Shown here: piece after piece, positions 8,186 through 14,659 of the stretch
Numbering within the stretch: position 1 is the first letter of the stretch
Layout: each line of letters starts with the position of its first letter
Made by a program: the position numbers and the translations under genes
Notes under the pieces: model-generated
What the model was told of the DNA's origin: nothing
The model's database searches: none
What the model saw: the letters and a program-made list of their open reading frames with translations, nothing else
Assembly: GCA_964606975.1 (NCBI GenBank)
Contig: CAZSGY010000033.1
Span: 1-20,341 of the forward strand
Source of the DNA: UBA8517 sp964606975
Lineage (GTDB): Bacteria; Patescibacteriota; Microgenomatia; UBA8517
Direction of reading: 5' to 3'
DNA length: 20,341 bases

Positions 8186-8612
8186 TTCTATTTGCTAATT
8201 CCTCTATATATTTGGCAGCGCTTTCCGCCACTTCCTTCTCCCTACCTTCCCAAACCTCTTTATTCCAGATTTCTACCCTGTCACCCACTCCCAAGAAATA
8301 AACCTGGTCATTTAACTTTGCGTACGAAAAAAGTCTGTCCGGAATTACTATTCTTCCCTGCTCGTCGGGAACAACTTCATATGACGATGCATAGATAAAA
8401 TGCTCGGTTTTTCTGACCGGCTCAATAATTGTTTTTTGTTTTCCGGTTACCCTGCCTAATAGAGAATTTAAAGAGCTTTTATTAACAAGCACCAAACACT
8501 CCTCATACCACTGGCTCAGAACCAATTCTTTTCCAAGATTTTCGCGAAAAATTGAGGGGATAGAGATTCTTTTCCCTGAAGTCACACTCACCAAATATGT
8601 ACCTAAGAACAT
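8175..8612 (-). CDS. mraZ: Division/cell-wall cluster regulator MraZ
   Basis: 145 residues, matching the usual 140-155. MraZ is a ring-forming DNA-binding protein made of two tandem SpoVT/AbrB-like folds; it binds short direct repeats in its own promoter. The first fold begins MFLGTYLVSVTSGKRISIPSIFRENLG (about 1-27, the typical MraZ opening) and the second is seen at DEQGRIVIPDRLFSYAKL (about 83-100). The C-terminus is basic/acidic and helical. It is the first gene of the operon; its start at ATG 8612 lies about 55 bases below the predicted transcription start. The leader has no good Shine-Dalgarno and contains a small inverted repeat. Confidence 0.94.
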   Translation of the reverse strand: MFLGTYLVSVTSGKRISIPSIFRENLGKELVLSQWYEECLVLVNKSSLNSLLGRVTGKQKTIIEPVRKTEHFIYASSYEVVPDEQGRIVIPDRLFSYAKLNDQVYFLGVGDRVEIWNKEVWEGREKEVAESAAKYIEELANRNER

Positions 8613-8619
8613 TTAATTT

Positions 8620-8633
8620 CATCTGGGCAGATG
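8620..8633 (-). repeat. Small inverted repeat in the mraZ leader
   Basis: On the minus strand CATCTGCCCAGATG is a perfect inverted repeat (CATCTG / CAGATG) ending 7 bases before the mraZ ATG. As RNA it could form a 5-bp stem with a 4-base loop over the ribosome-binding region. It is too short to be a terminator and may be chance. Confidence 0.35.
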
Positions 8634-8651
8634 TGGTATGAAATGTTATTC

Positions 8652-8677
8652 ACCATTTTATACCATTGTTTACCATT
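8652..8677 (-). promoter_or_regulatory. Probable MraZ operator: three 10-bp-spaced direct repeats
   Basis: AATGGT occurs three times on the minus strand at 8677-8672, 8667-8662 and 8657-8652, with an exact 10-bp period (one helical turn). In E. coli MraZ binds TGGGN boxes separated by 5 bases, also a 10-bp period, just after the promoter. Here the TGGT(A/G) boxes lie at the same place and the first overlaps the -10 hexamer, so binding should block transcription (autorepression). The match is in spacing and position; the fourth base differs from the E. coli box. Confidence 0.75.
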
Positions 8678-8703
8678 AAACATTATTTTCACAGACGTGT
8701 CAA
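8675..8703 (-). promoter_or_regulatory. Promoter of the mraZ division/wall operon
   Basis: On the minus strand a perfect -35 TTGACA (8703-8698), an optimal 17-base spacer and a -10 TTTAAT (8680-8675, one mismatch) form the best sigma70-type promoter in the window. The predicted start is near 8667, leaving a leader of about 55 bases before mraZ. Promoter and MraZ boxes overlap. Confidence 0.8.
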
Positions 8704-8723
8704 TAGGTTTTCACCGTTTTCAC
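8686..8723 (-). repeat. Three GTGAAAA repeats around the -35
   Basis: The minus strand carries GTGAAAA at 8723-8717, 8714-8708 and 8692-8686. The first two are 9 bases apart as GTGAAAAC and the third lies between the -35 and -10. They are different from the AATGGT boxes, although GGTGAA is shared with the last box. They could be upstream MraZ sites or a second regulator site; nothing else in the sequence decides this. Confidence 0.4.
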
Positions 8724-8756
8724 TAAAAATTTGTGTAAATATTTGAAGCTAAAAAA

Positions 8757-9419
8757 CTATTGATTTACTGTTCCCGGATGTTTTTCACCGTCTGAAGCGA
8801 AAACGCCATATCCGTTTTGCCAGATGACTGAAGCGGCCTCAGGCTCGGCATATGTTTTCATTGTTACGAAGTAAACATTTTTAGCAACCTTATCTAGAGT
8901 GTACTTGAAAAGCCCGTCAATTGATGTCAGCTCGGTAACTCCGGACTGAAGATGAAAATCCGTAGTCAGCTTTCCAAGCATCTTGCCATCATCATTTCTG
9001 AAAGTGATGGTCATCGTGCCCTGATCAACTCCTGCGTCGTATCTAAACTTCCCGGAGGATTCAGAGCCCAAAAGAAGCATCCTTTCGATACTGCCGCCTG
9101 TTAGCTCCACTTTTCCGGGAACACCCTGTTGCCCCCCATCGCTGGTGTTATAAACCAAAAGGTAGTCCATCGAAGCGGCTCCCGACACATTTATCTTTTC
9201 TACTTTGAAATCCAACCAATGCCCCTCGGAACCAGAGACTCCGGGTTTGTTTGTGGGAGTCAGAGAAATAGCCGGCCACTGATCTTCTGAAAGCACCGGA
9301 ACATTTGAGATATCCTCATCGCCATCTTCCCCGTTACCGGACTTGCCCTTAATAACAAATCCGACGACAACTACAGCTACAATCAAAACTCCTGCTATTA
9401 TCGGTAAATATTTTTTCAT
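8757..9419 (-). CDS. Unknown membrane-anchored extracytoplasmic protein
   Basis: 220 residues. The N-terminus MKKYLPIIAGVLIVAVVVVG has one hydrophobic segment (about 4-23) with no lipobox Cys, so it is probably a signal anchor. A short acidic linker (NGEDGDEDIS) leads to a predicted beta-rich outer domain (about 65-215) with strand-like alternation (MTITFRNDD, LGKLTTDFHL, FKYTLDKVAKNVYFVTMKTY). There are no cysteines in the protein. I do not recognise the family. It lies between glyS and the mraZ promoter on the same strand, 44 bases after glyS, and its TAG stop is 54 bases before the mraZ -35. It may be co-transcribed with glyS; nothing in the sequence gives a function. Confidence 0.75.
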   Translation of the reverse strand: MKKYLPIIAGVLIVAVVVVGFVIKGKSGNGEDGDEDISNVPVLSEDQWPAISLTPTNKPGVSGSEGHWLDFKVEKINVSGAASMDYLLVYNTSDGGQQGVPGKVELTGGSIERMLLLGSESSGKFRYDAGVDQGTMTITFRNDDGKMLGKLTTDFHLQSGVTELTSIDGLFKYTLDKVAKNVYFVTMKTYAEPEAASVIWQNGYGVFASDGEKHPGTVNQ

Positions 9420-9463
9420 TGTGCTTATGATAAATAAAAGTCTACCAAAAGAAATTTATATTA

Positions 9464-10780
9464 TCACCCTAATCTATTTTGAAAATATTCAGGCAACTTG
9501 TCAATGGCGATTCTTACTTGTGTTGCGCTGTCCCTATCTCTTACGGTAACACTATTATCATTTAATGTCTCAAAATCTACAGTTACACACCAGGGGGTTC
9601 CAATTTCGTCCTGCGCAAAATAGCGCTTACCAATATTGCCCCGGTCATCCCAAGTAACACTCAAACTCCGCTTAAGATCCTTATAAATGTCCCTGGCTTT
9701 TGCCAACAAATCGGGTTTATTTGCCAAAAGCGGAAAGACTGCTACTTTGTAAGGCGCAATTTTAGGATTCAGTTTAAGGTAAACCCTATCCCCGTCTTCC
9801 CTGTATGCATCGACCAGGAAAAACAACATTGCCCTATCAACCCCGCCGGATGTTTCAATAACCCAAGGGGTGTACTCCTCGCCTGTCATATTATCTTTAT
9901 ATTTAAGGCCATGATTTCCCAAATCATAGTCGCCTCTGTGATGTATTCCTTCAAATTCACTCCAACCGAAGGGGGCTTCGTATTCCAAATCCGTCGCATA
10001 CCTGGCATAGTGGGCAATTTTGTCTGGTTCGTGATCATGAAATCTCAGTTTTTTGGGATTTATCCCCAGGCTTTCATACCACTTTTTTCTCATATCCTTA
10101 AAGTATTCAAAAGTTTCCTTGCTGTCCTTTTCATCCGGTTTAATGAAATATTCAAGTTCCATTTGTTCAAACTCCCTTGATCTAAAGGTAAAGTTGCCCG
10201 GAGTAATTTCATTTCTGAAAGCTTTTCCTATTTGGGCAATACCAAAAGGAATTTTTACACGCGTAGAATCAACCACGTTTTTAAAGTTAACAAAAGCGCC
10301 CTGGGTTATTTCTCCTCTGAGGTAGGATTTTTCTTTAGGCTCAGTGGTGCCCAAAAGTACTTCAGTCATCAAGTTGAATGTTTTTGCCTCAGCCCAGATA
10401 CTTGCCTCGCCGGCAGGCAGGTCTTTTTCGTCTTTATGGGTTTTTTCGTGTTCACGGAGAATGTCCTCATTATCCGCCCTGAATCTTTTATGACAGACTT
10501 TACATTCAACCAAGGGATCTGTAAAAGCTTTCAAGTGTCCCGATTTGTCCCAAACAATCGGATTCATAACAATCGCGGCGTCTATACCTACAACGTTTTC
10601 CTGATCATAAACCATGTATTTCCACCATTCCTTTTTAATGTTGTTTTTCATTTCAACGCCGGCAGGTCCGTAATCCCAAAAGCCCTGGTATCCACCATAT
10701 ATATCACTGCCTTGAAAAATAAAACCGCGGCGCTTGGCTAGCGAAGTAATTTTCTCCATCATCTGCGAGGACGTATCCAT
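9464..10780 (-). CDS. glyS: Glycyl-tRNA synthetase, single-chain alpha2 type
   Basis: 438 residues, shorter than most bacterial alpha2 GlyRS (about 460-510). A class II synthetase that charges tRNA-Gly. Seen in order: SLAKRRGFIFQGSDIYGG (13-30), motif 1 around YGPAGVEMKNNI (37-48), a Cys-containing insertion (93-115), FNLM and GEITQGAFVNFKNV, motif 2 FRNEITPGNFTFRSREFEQME (188-208), SGGVDRAML motif 3 (311-319) and a C-terminal anticodon-binding domain (about 345-435). The insertion holds Cys93, Cys96, His111 and His115 as C-x2-C-x14-H-x3-H, like a zinc finger. The start at ATG 10780 is preferred; ATG 10762 or 10759 are alternatives. It begins 16 bases after tspO, with a possible -10 just upstream. 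Confidence 0.95.
   Translation of the reverse strand: MDTSSQMMEKITSLAKRRGFIFQGSDIYGGYQGFWDYGPAGVEMKNNIKKEWWKYMVYDQENVVGIDAAIVMNPIVWDKSGHLKAFTDPLVECKVCHKRFRADNEDILREHEKTHKDEKDLPAGEASIWAEAKTFNLMTEVLLGTTEPKEKSYLRGEITQGAFVNFKNVVDSTRVKIPFGIAQIGKAFRNEITPGNFTFRSREFEQMELEYFIKPDEKDSKETFEYFKDMRKKWYESLGINPKKLRFHDHEPDKIAHYARYATDLEYEAPFGWSEFEGIHHRGDYDLGNHGLKYKDNMTGEEYTPWVIETSGGVDRAMLFFLVDAYREDGDRVYLKLNPKIAPYKVAVFPLLANKPDLLAKARDIYKDLKRSLSVTWDDRGNIGKRYFAQDEIGTPWCVTVDFETLNDNSVTVRDRDSATQVRIAIDKLPEYFQNRLG
10402..10421. repeat. Imperfect GC-rich palindrome inside glyS
   Basis: TTGCCTCGCCGGCAGGCAGG contains TGCCT-C-GCCGGCAGGCA: removing one C gives a perfect 16-base palindrome centred on GCCGGC. On the minus strand it encodes part of DLPAGEAS in the GlyRS insertion. 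From memory, related palindromes that read as LPAGRQ-like peptides are scattered in some Patescibacteria genomes; only one copy is visible here. Confidence 0.35.
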
Positions 10781-10786
10781 ACAAGA

Positions 10787-10792
10787 ATTGTA
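10787..10792 (-). promoter_or_regulatory. Possible -10 element before glyS
   Basis: TACAAT on the minus strand ends 6 bases before the glyS ATG, so a transcript from it would be leaderless or nearly so. The -35 at the right distance is TTGGAT (10815-10810, 17-base spacer), which is weak and lies inside tspO. Read-through from tspO is equally possible. Confidence 0.3.
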
Positions 10793-10796
10793 CTAT

Positions 10797-11270
10797 TTAG
10801 ATATTTAAAATCCAAACGGAGAAATTTAAGATGGTAGCAAAACTCACCCAGACCAAATAAGGATATAGCAGAAACGCAGCGCGTCTATCAATTTCGGCAA
10901 AAGCTATTATTGTTTTTCTGATAAAAATCCACATCAGTGCAATAACGACCAAAGCAATTATCGGACTTCTGGCTCCGAAAAATATCGGCGACCAAATGGC
11001 ATTTAAAGCTAGCTGGATGCCGAAAATCTTCATTGATCTATCCGCTTTTTTGTTCTTCGGCCTTTTTATCCAAATGAGATAAAAACTCATTCCCATAAGT
11101 ATATAAAGCAATGTCCAAACCGGTGCAAAAATCCAACTGGGTGGACTAAATACCGGCTTAACTAAACCGGCGTACCAGGTCGGAATTGAGGGCGTGGTGG
11201 CGAGTGATCCTACAAAACCAATAAATAGCGGAGTGATTATTGAGATAACAAGTTTTAAACTTTTACTCAT
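10797..11270 (-). CDS. tspO: TspO/MBR family membrane protein
   Basis: 157 residues with five predicted membrane helices, the TspO fold. Signature stretches are WYAGLVKPVFSPPSWIFAPVW (about 32-52), LLYILMGMSFYLIW, LNAIWSPIFFG (about 89-99) and the C-terminal PYLVWVSFATILNFSVWILN. TspO binds porphyrins, tetrapyrroles and sterols and is linked to stress and photo-oxidative responses in bacteria; the physiological substrate is unsettled. Its presence here is notable because Patescibacteria generally lack haem synthesis. It is divergent from the LCP gene, with only 38 bases between the two chosen starts, and reads toward glyS 16 bases away. A minus-strand TTGCCT-18-TAATAT places its transcript start at or next to the ATG. 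Confidence 0.92.
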   Translation of the reverse strand: MSKSLKLVISIITPLFIGFVGSLATTPSIPTWYAGLVKPVFSPPSWIFAPVWTLLYILMGMSFYLIWIKRPKNKKADRSMKIFGIQLALNAIWSPIFFGARSPIIALVVIALMWIFIRKTIIAFAEIDRRAAFLLYPYLVWVSFATILNFSVWILNI

Positions 11271-11308
11271 GCAACTTATATTACAACATGTCTATAATGG
11301 TAGGCAAT
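11270..11308. promoter_or_regulatory. Divergent promoter region between tspO and the LCP gene
   Basis: On the plus strand TATAAT (11293-11298) lies 10 bases before ATG 11309, with no good -35. On the minus strand TTGCCT, 18 bases, TAATAT reads toward tspO and ends 7 bases before its ATG. The two elements overlap face to face, so one RNA polymerase would exclude the other, and both messages would have almost no leader. Confidence 0.4.
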
Positions 11309-12367
11309 ATGTTTTTGAAAAAAATTGCATCTAACAAAATCTGGTTGTTTTCCTTTTTTGCAGCGGTATTTTTGATAGGTTTTGCCGCAACCTATTTTAC
11401 CCTCAAGATTTCAAAAGCATTTGTTAAAGATCCGCCAGGCGCCACCCCTTCCTCCACAAGCAGTGAAGACGGGGTTAATTTCGGACAGCAGGTGGGTTCG
11501 GTAAAAGAAAAGGGTGTTTATAATACGGTATTTTTGGGCTACGGAGGGGTGGGTCATGACGGGGGGATGCTTACCGACAGCATTATTGTTCTTAATGTAA
11601 ATACCAACAAAAAAACTGCTACCTTAATCTCCATTCCCAGGGATCTTTGGGTAACCGGAAACCACAAGATTAATGCCGAGGCAAGTATCAACGGTTTTCA
11701 AAACGTCGGCGGCGTTATTAAAAGCGTAACCGGTCTAGAAATTGATTACTTTGCGGCAGTTGACTTTTCGGGTTTTTCAAAACTGATAGACAATTTGGGC
11801 GGTATCGGGGTTTCTGTTCCCAAAACTTTTGACGATTCTTTTTACCCGATTAAGGGGAAGGAAAATGACACCTGCGGTAAAACACCTGAGGAAATTGCAG
11901 ATCTGAAAGCTAAATATTCAAATTCACAGTTGGAAACTCAATTTACCTGCCGCTATGAAAGATTGCATTTTGATCAGGGGCCGGCGAATCTGGACGGAAC
12001 AACAGCCTTAAAATTTGTCCGCTCACGCCATGGTGACAGCGACTTTGGCCGAAGCGAAAGACAATTTGCAGTCTTAAAAGGAATCCTGGCCAAACTGGTT
12101 TCCTTAAGATCTTTTGAAAAAACCGATAACACTATCGATACGTTGGTCTCCATGGTTAAAACCAATTTAAGCGTACCGGCCATTAAAAGCCTTTTGGACA
12201 TTGTCGGAGATACGGGGACATATAAAATTACTGAACTTCATTTAACTACTGACAATTTACTTAGTGAAGGAAAATCGGCGGAAGGGGCTTACATTCTATA
12301 TCCTAAAGCAGGGATGCTAAACTTCAGCGAAATTAAAACTGCGGTATTGTCTTCCACCGGAGGGTAA
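11309..12367 (+). CDS. LytR-CpsA-Psr (LCP) family glycopolymer ligase
   Basis: 352 residues from ATG 11309; ATGs at 11288 and 11297 add 4-7 residues but would place a perfect TATAAT inside the gene. One N-terminal membrane segment (about 11-32) and an extracytoplasmic LCP domain. LCP enzymes move undecaprenyl-linked glycans onto peptidoglycan. Key residues are present: Asp90 (LTDSIIV), Arg111 (SIPRDLWV), Arg238 and Arg240 (FVRSRHGDSDFG), Arg248 and Gln252 (RSERQ). The usual Arg before Asp-Thr is Leu here. An insertion holds Cys189 and Cys214, which may form a disulfide outside the cell. It is one of only two plus-strand genes and ends 25 bases from the convergent nuclease gene, with no clear terminator between. 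Confidence 0.92.
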   Translation: MFLKKIASNKIWLFSFFAAVFLIGFAATYFTLKISKAFVKDPPGATPSSTSSEDGVNFGQQVGSVKEKGVYNTVFLGYGGVGHDGGMLTDSIIVLNVNTNKKTATLISIPRDLWVTGNHKINAEASINGFQNVGGVIKSVTGLEIDYFAAVDFSGFSKLIDNLGGIGVSVPKTFDDSFYPIKGKENDTCGKTPEEIADLKAKYSNSQLETQFTCRYERLHFDQGPANLDGTTALKFVRSRHGDSDFGRSERQFAVLKGILAKLVSLRSFEKTDNTIDTLVSMVKTNLSVPAIKSLLDIVGDTGTYKITELHLTTDNLLSEGKSAEGAYILYPKAGMLNFSEIKTAVLSSTGG

Positions 12368-12392
12368 GCCACTTTTTTAACTTGTTTAGGGG

Positions 12393-13226
12393 TTAGTCGC
12401 CGAGAATGTATATATCTTGCCTTGTATCACTTACCCCCACAAATTCGCCTTCACCTTTTAATATCCGCTCATAAGGACGGCAGGCGTAGCACCCTCCCTT
12501 GGGACATTTAAAATGATTAATTTTCCTTGCCAGCTGGATTCGCTTGGCGATTTTGTAAACCTTTTCGTAAGATTCATCTATGTCAGGAAGTTTTTTATCA
12601 ACAATCCCGTCGTCCCGGTCTAAGTACCAGTACGATGCACCACTGACTTTTTTACTTTGCTTATTGGCCGCAATTAAAAGATAAATAGGCAGTTGTAAAC
12701 TATCTTCCTTTTCTTCATTTTTGCCGGTCTTGAAATCAATAATCCGTACGGAATCATCCTCCTGCCTATACTCCAGCCAGTCAATTTTTCCGCTAAGAAT
12801 AATTCCTTCTTCCTCGTTCAACCAGTAGTGCGGAAGATTCATTTTGGATCTTATCTTAATTGCTTTATTTAAAATCGGTCCCGGATTTTCCTGTAAATTA
12901 ATAAGCATTTGACTCGCCCTAATTTTATACTCGGATTCCTCGGCAAAATTTTTAAACCCTCCTTTTTTTCCGGTTATTTTCAGCCAAACCGGATCGAGTT
13001 TTTTAACCAAGGAAATTTTGAGACGCTCATCGGCCGGAAGAACGGCCAGCGATTCAAGGACTTCGTGTACAACCTGCCCCAAAGCCAGAGGCGGATTAAC
13101 AATCGACATCTTGTGCCCGTTTTTGGGATTTTTATAAACATACTTCAGATAGTATGCACGCGGACACCTAAGAAATTCTGAAATTGAAGAGTGTGAAACC
13201 CAGGTCGCCGTATATTCGTCTGCCAT
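12393..13226 (-). CDS. Stand-alone RecB/Cas4-type PD-(D/E)XK nuclease, probable Fe-S
   Basis: 277 residues from ATG 13226, whose A is shared with the upstream stop (TAATG); the frame is open 13 codons further but that would overlap the upstream gene by 40 bases. Active-site residues of the RecB nuclease fold are visible: His54 (LGQVVHEVLE), Asp149 (SGKIDWLEY), Asp164-x-Lys166 (IIDFKTGK) and the Q-x3-Y motif Gln178/Tyr182. Four Cys, one N-terminal (Cys21, FLRCPRAYYLKYVY) and three near the C-terminus (Cys241, Cys246, Cys249), match the 1+3 layout of the 4Fe-4S cluster in AddB and Cas4, although the C-terminal spacing (x4, x2) differs from the usual x2, x5. No helicase or cas gene is nearby, so a general DNA-repair role is more likely than CRISPR adaptation. 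Confidence 0.85.
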   Translation of the reverse strand: MADEYTATWVSHSSISEFLRCPRAYYLKYVYKNPKNGHKMSIVNPPLALGQVVHEVLESLAVLPADERLKISLVKKLDPVWLKITGKKGGFKNFAEESEYKIRASQMLINLQENPGPILNKAIKIRSKMNLPHYWLNEEEGIILSGKIDWLEYRQEDDSVRIIDFKTGKNEEKEDSLQLPIYLLIAANKQSKKVSGASYWYLDRDDGIVDKKLPDIDESYEKVYKIAKRIQLARKINHFKCPKGGCYACRPYERILKGEGEFVGVSDTRQDIYILGD

Positions 13227-13696
13227 TATCGTGTAACTATCTGTCCGGAGGGAGTGGAATAACATTCCGGAATCATGCTTGTGGGAAAGTCCGGGAACGG
13301 AGAAATCTCATCACACGTTATGGTTCCGTTTCCGTCCCAAATCAGAGTCCAGGTTCCGTTCAACCTGGCGGCAAACCACATTCCTCCTCCACCCTGCTCA
13401 GTTACCATACCTTTTGCGTATTCGCCGTTAACTTCTGAAACGCTAACGCTGATATCCGCACTTTGCGGTCCATATTTTTTAATTAGAGCAGCCTTGATAG
13501 TCTCAGCAATCGCCGTCTTGTCGTCTGCCGGAGGCGTTACTTTACCGGCTTCGCTATCGGTATTTGGAGCACCTTCCTCGGTTGAAACTACAGAAACTCC
13601 TACGGGGCTGTCAAAGCGCGGCAATCCTTTGTAATAAACAGTTGCCGCCAGAAAAACTACCACTGAGGTTACGAGGACGGTAATCAGATATTTCAT
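13226..13696 (-). CDS. Small secreted/anchored protein with a two-Cys C-terminal domain
   Basis: 156 residues. One hydrophobic N-terminal segment (about 3-21), a low-complexity linker rich in Ser, Pro, Asp and Glu (about 35-60) and a compact outer domain (about 60-156) with MWFAARLNGTWTLIWDGNGT followed by Cys128 and Cys145 in a Pro/Phe-rich stretch (SPFPDFPTSMIPEC) and ending GQIVTR. The two Cys probably form a disulfide. I recall similar unnamed domains in other Patescibacteria secreted proteins but cannot name a family. GGAG lies 10 bases before the ATG, a fair Shine-Dalgarno. The stop overlaps the nuclease start as TAATG, so both are likely made together, although one is exported and the other is not. 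Confidence 0.75.
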   Translation of the reverse strand: MKYLITVLVTSVVVFLAATVYYKGLPRFDSPVGVSVVSTEEGAPNTDSEAGKVTPPADDKTAIAETIKAALIKKYGPQSADISVSVSEVNGEYAKGMVTEQGGGGMWFAARLNGTWTLIWDGNGTITCDEISPFPDFPTSMIPECYSTPSGQIVTR

Positions 13697-13727
13697 TAAA
13701 TTATCACTCCAATGATACCACTTACAT

Positions 13728-14561
13728 TCACTTCTTTCTATTAAGTGTGTTATTTACGGGTGGCTTCTTAACAAAAAGAAAAGCAATACCAAAGACCAAT
13801 GAGGAAATTCCAAACCACAACCATATTCTGGTTACGTTTTGCATCAAGGGAGGAGCAAAAACGGCCAAAAGCGAAGTACCTGTATTTGCACTTCCATCAA
13901 TGCCGGCTACCAGCATGCGATTAAAATAGTCTCCTGCCAAACTCAGACCTAAAATTATAAATCCTGCCAGTGTTAGCGAAATCGACGGCGCCCAGAGACG
14001 TTTTTGTCCGCTCGTCATTAGGTACATTAAAACAAAAGTTATGATAAGTAGGGCGAAAGAAGAAAAAATTAATACCCAGGACCATAAGCCCAACTTTGAA
14101 ATATATGCGATATCAGAGCTTTCTATCCCGTTAACATTAAACCTATTTAAAAATTCCTGAAATGTCATTTTTTCCGAAGAATCATCGAGGTTGTAGTAGT
14201 CGTAACCTTCAAGTGCGTCTTTTAATGTCAGGGGAACGTACACCATCATTTCCGGTGTTTTTCCGTTTGCGTAAAGTAAAATACTATCTATGTTTCTCTC
14301 AAAAAATGTCTTCAGGCTGGGAGCTGAAATTAAATTTGAAAGCACTTTAACATCACTTTTTGTTCCGCCCTCGGCTTCGACTCTTTCTATGAGTCTACTT
14401 TCGATCATTAAAGAAGCTTGTGAGTATACATTTCCCTCATCAAAAGATTTTATCCAAAAACCCGGTGATAAAAACTGAAATTTAATATTAATTGAAAGCA
14501 TGCTTAGAAGTATCAAAGGGATACTTATAAAAATCAGTAATGTTTTGGCAATAAATTTCAT
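13728..14561 (-). CDS. Unknown four-TM membrane protein
   Basis: 277 residues. One N-terminal membrane segment (about 6-25), an outer or inner soluble domain (about 26-157, with acidic stretch LDDSSEKMTFQEFLNRFN), then three membrane segments (about 158-182, 190-210, 243-265) and a short basic tail (KKPPVNNTLNRKK). With an even number of helices both ends lie on the same side, and the basic tail suggests that it is the cytoplasm. I do not recognise the family. It is the first gene of a minus-strand set, 31 bases before the small secreted protein, and is divergent from the cupin gene across a 98-base AT-rich gap. A role at the envelope is likely from topology alone. Confidence 0.7.
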   Translation of the reverse strand: MKFIAKTLLIFISIPLILLSMLSINIKFQFLSPGFWIKSFDEGNVYSQASLMIESRLIERVEAEGGTKSDVKVLSNLISAPSLKTFFERNIDSILLYANGKTPEMMVYVPLTLKDALEGYDYYNLDDSSEKMTFQEFLNRFNVNGIESSDIAYISKLGLWSWVLIFSSFALLIITFVLMYLMTSGQKRLWAPSISLTLAGFIILGLSLAGDYFNRMLVAGIDGSANTGTSLLAVFAPPLMQNVTRIWLWFGISSLVFGIAFLFVKKPPVNNTLNRKK

Positions 14562-14599
14562 AATGGATTTTAAGGATATTACGTAAATTTAGTATACAA

Positions 14600-14605
14600 T
14601 ATAAT
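14600..14605 (+). promoter_or_regulatory. -10 element for the cupin gene
   Basis: A perfect TATAAT on the plus strand lies 54 bases before the cupin ATG, giving a predicted leader of about 48 bases. No convincing -35 is found at 16-18 bases. The surrounding 14562-14659 interval is AT-rich, separates two divergent genes and holds no further gene. Confidence 0.4.
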
Positions 14606-14644
14606 TGGAAGATACTCCGATTAACACTCAGTATTTTTCTATGG

Positions 14645-14655
14645 AAGAAGGTGAT
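14645..14655 (+). promoter_or_regulatory. Strong Shine-Dalgarno for the cupin gene
   Basis: AAGAAGGTGAT matches 10 of 11 bases of the ideal AAGGAGGTGAT complement to the 16S 3' end, with 8 bases between AGG and ATG 14660. This decides the start over the GTG at 14651, which lies within the site. Most other genes in the window lack such a site. Confidence 0.75.
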
Positions 14656-14659
14656 AATT

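Noticed and set aside
8613..8756. Small gene or terminator in the longest gene-free gap
   Set aside because: No frame with a start and plausible protein was seen, and no GC-rich stem with a T-run; the gap is explained by the promoter and repeats.
10232..10741. 169-residue open frame on the plus strand opposite glyS
   Set aside because: It lies wholly antisense to a strongly conserved synthetase, has no start signal and its translation resembles no family; it is a shadow of glyS codon use.
12368..12392. Bidirectional terminator between the LCP and nuclease genes
   Set aside because: There is a T-run on the plus strand, but no convincing stem precedes it.
12393..13226. Cas4 of a CRISPR system
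   Set aside because: The fold and Cys layout are Cas4-like, but no cas1, cas2, effector gene or repeat array is present in the window.
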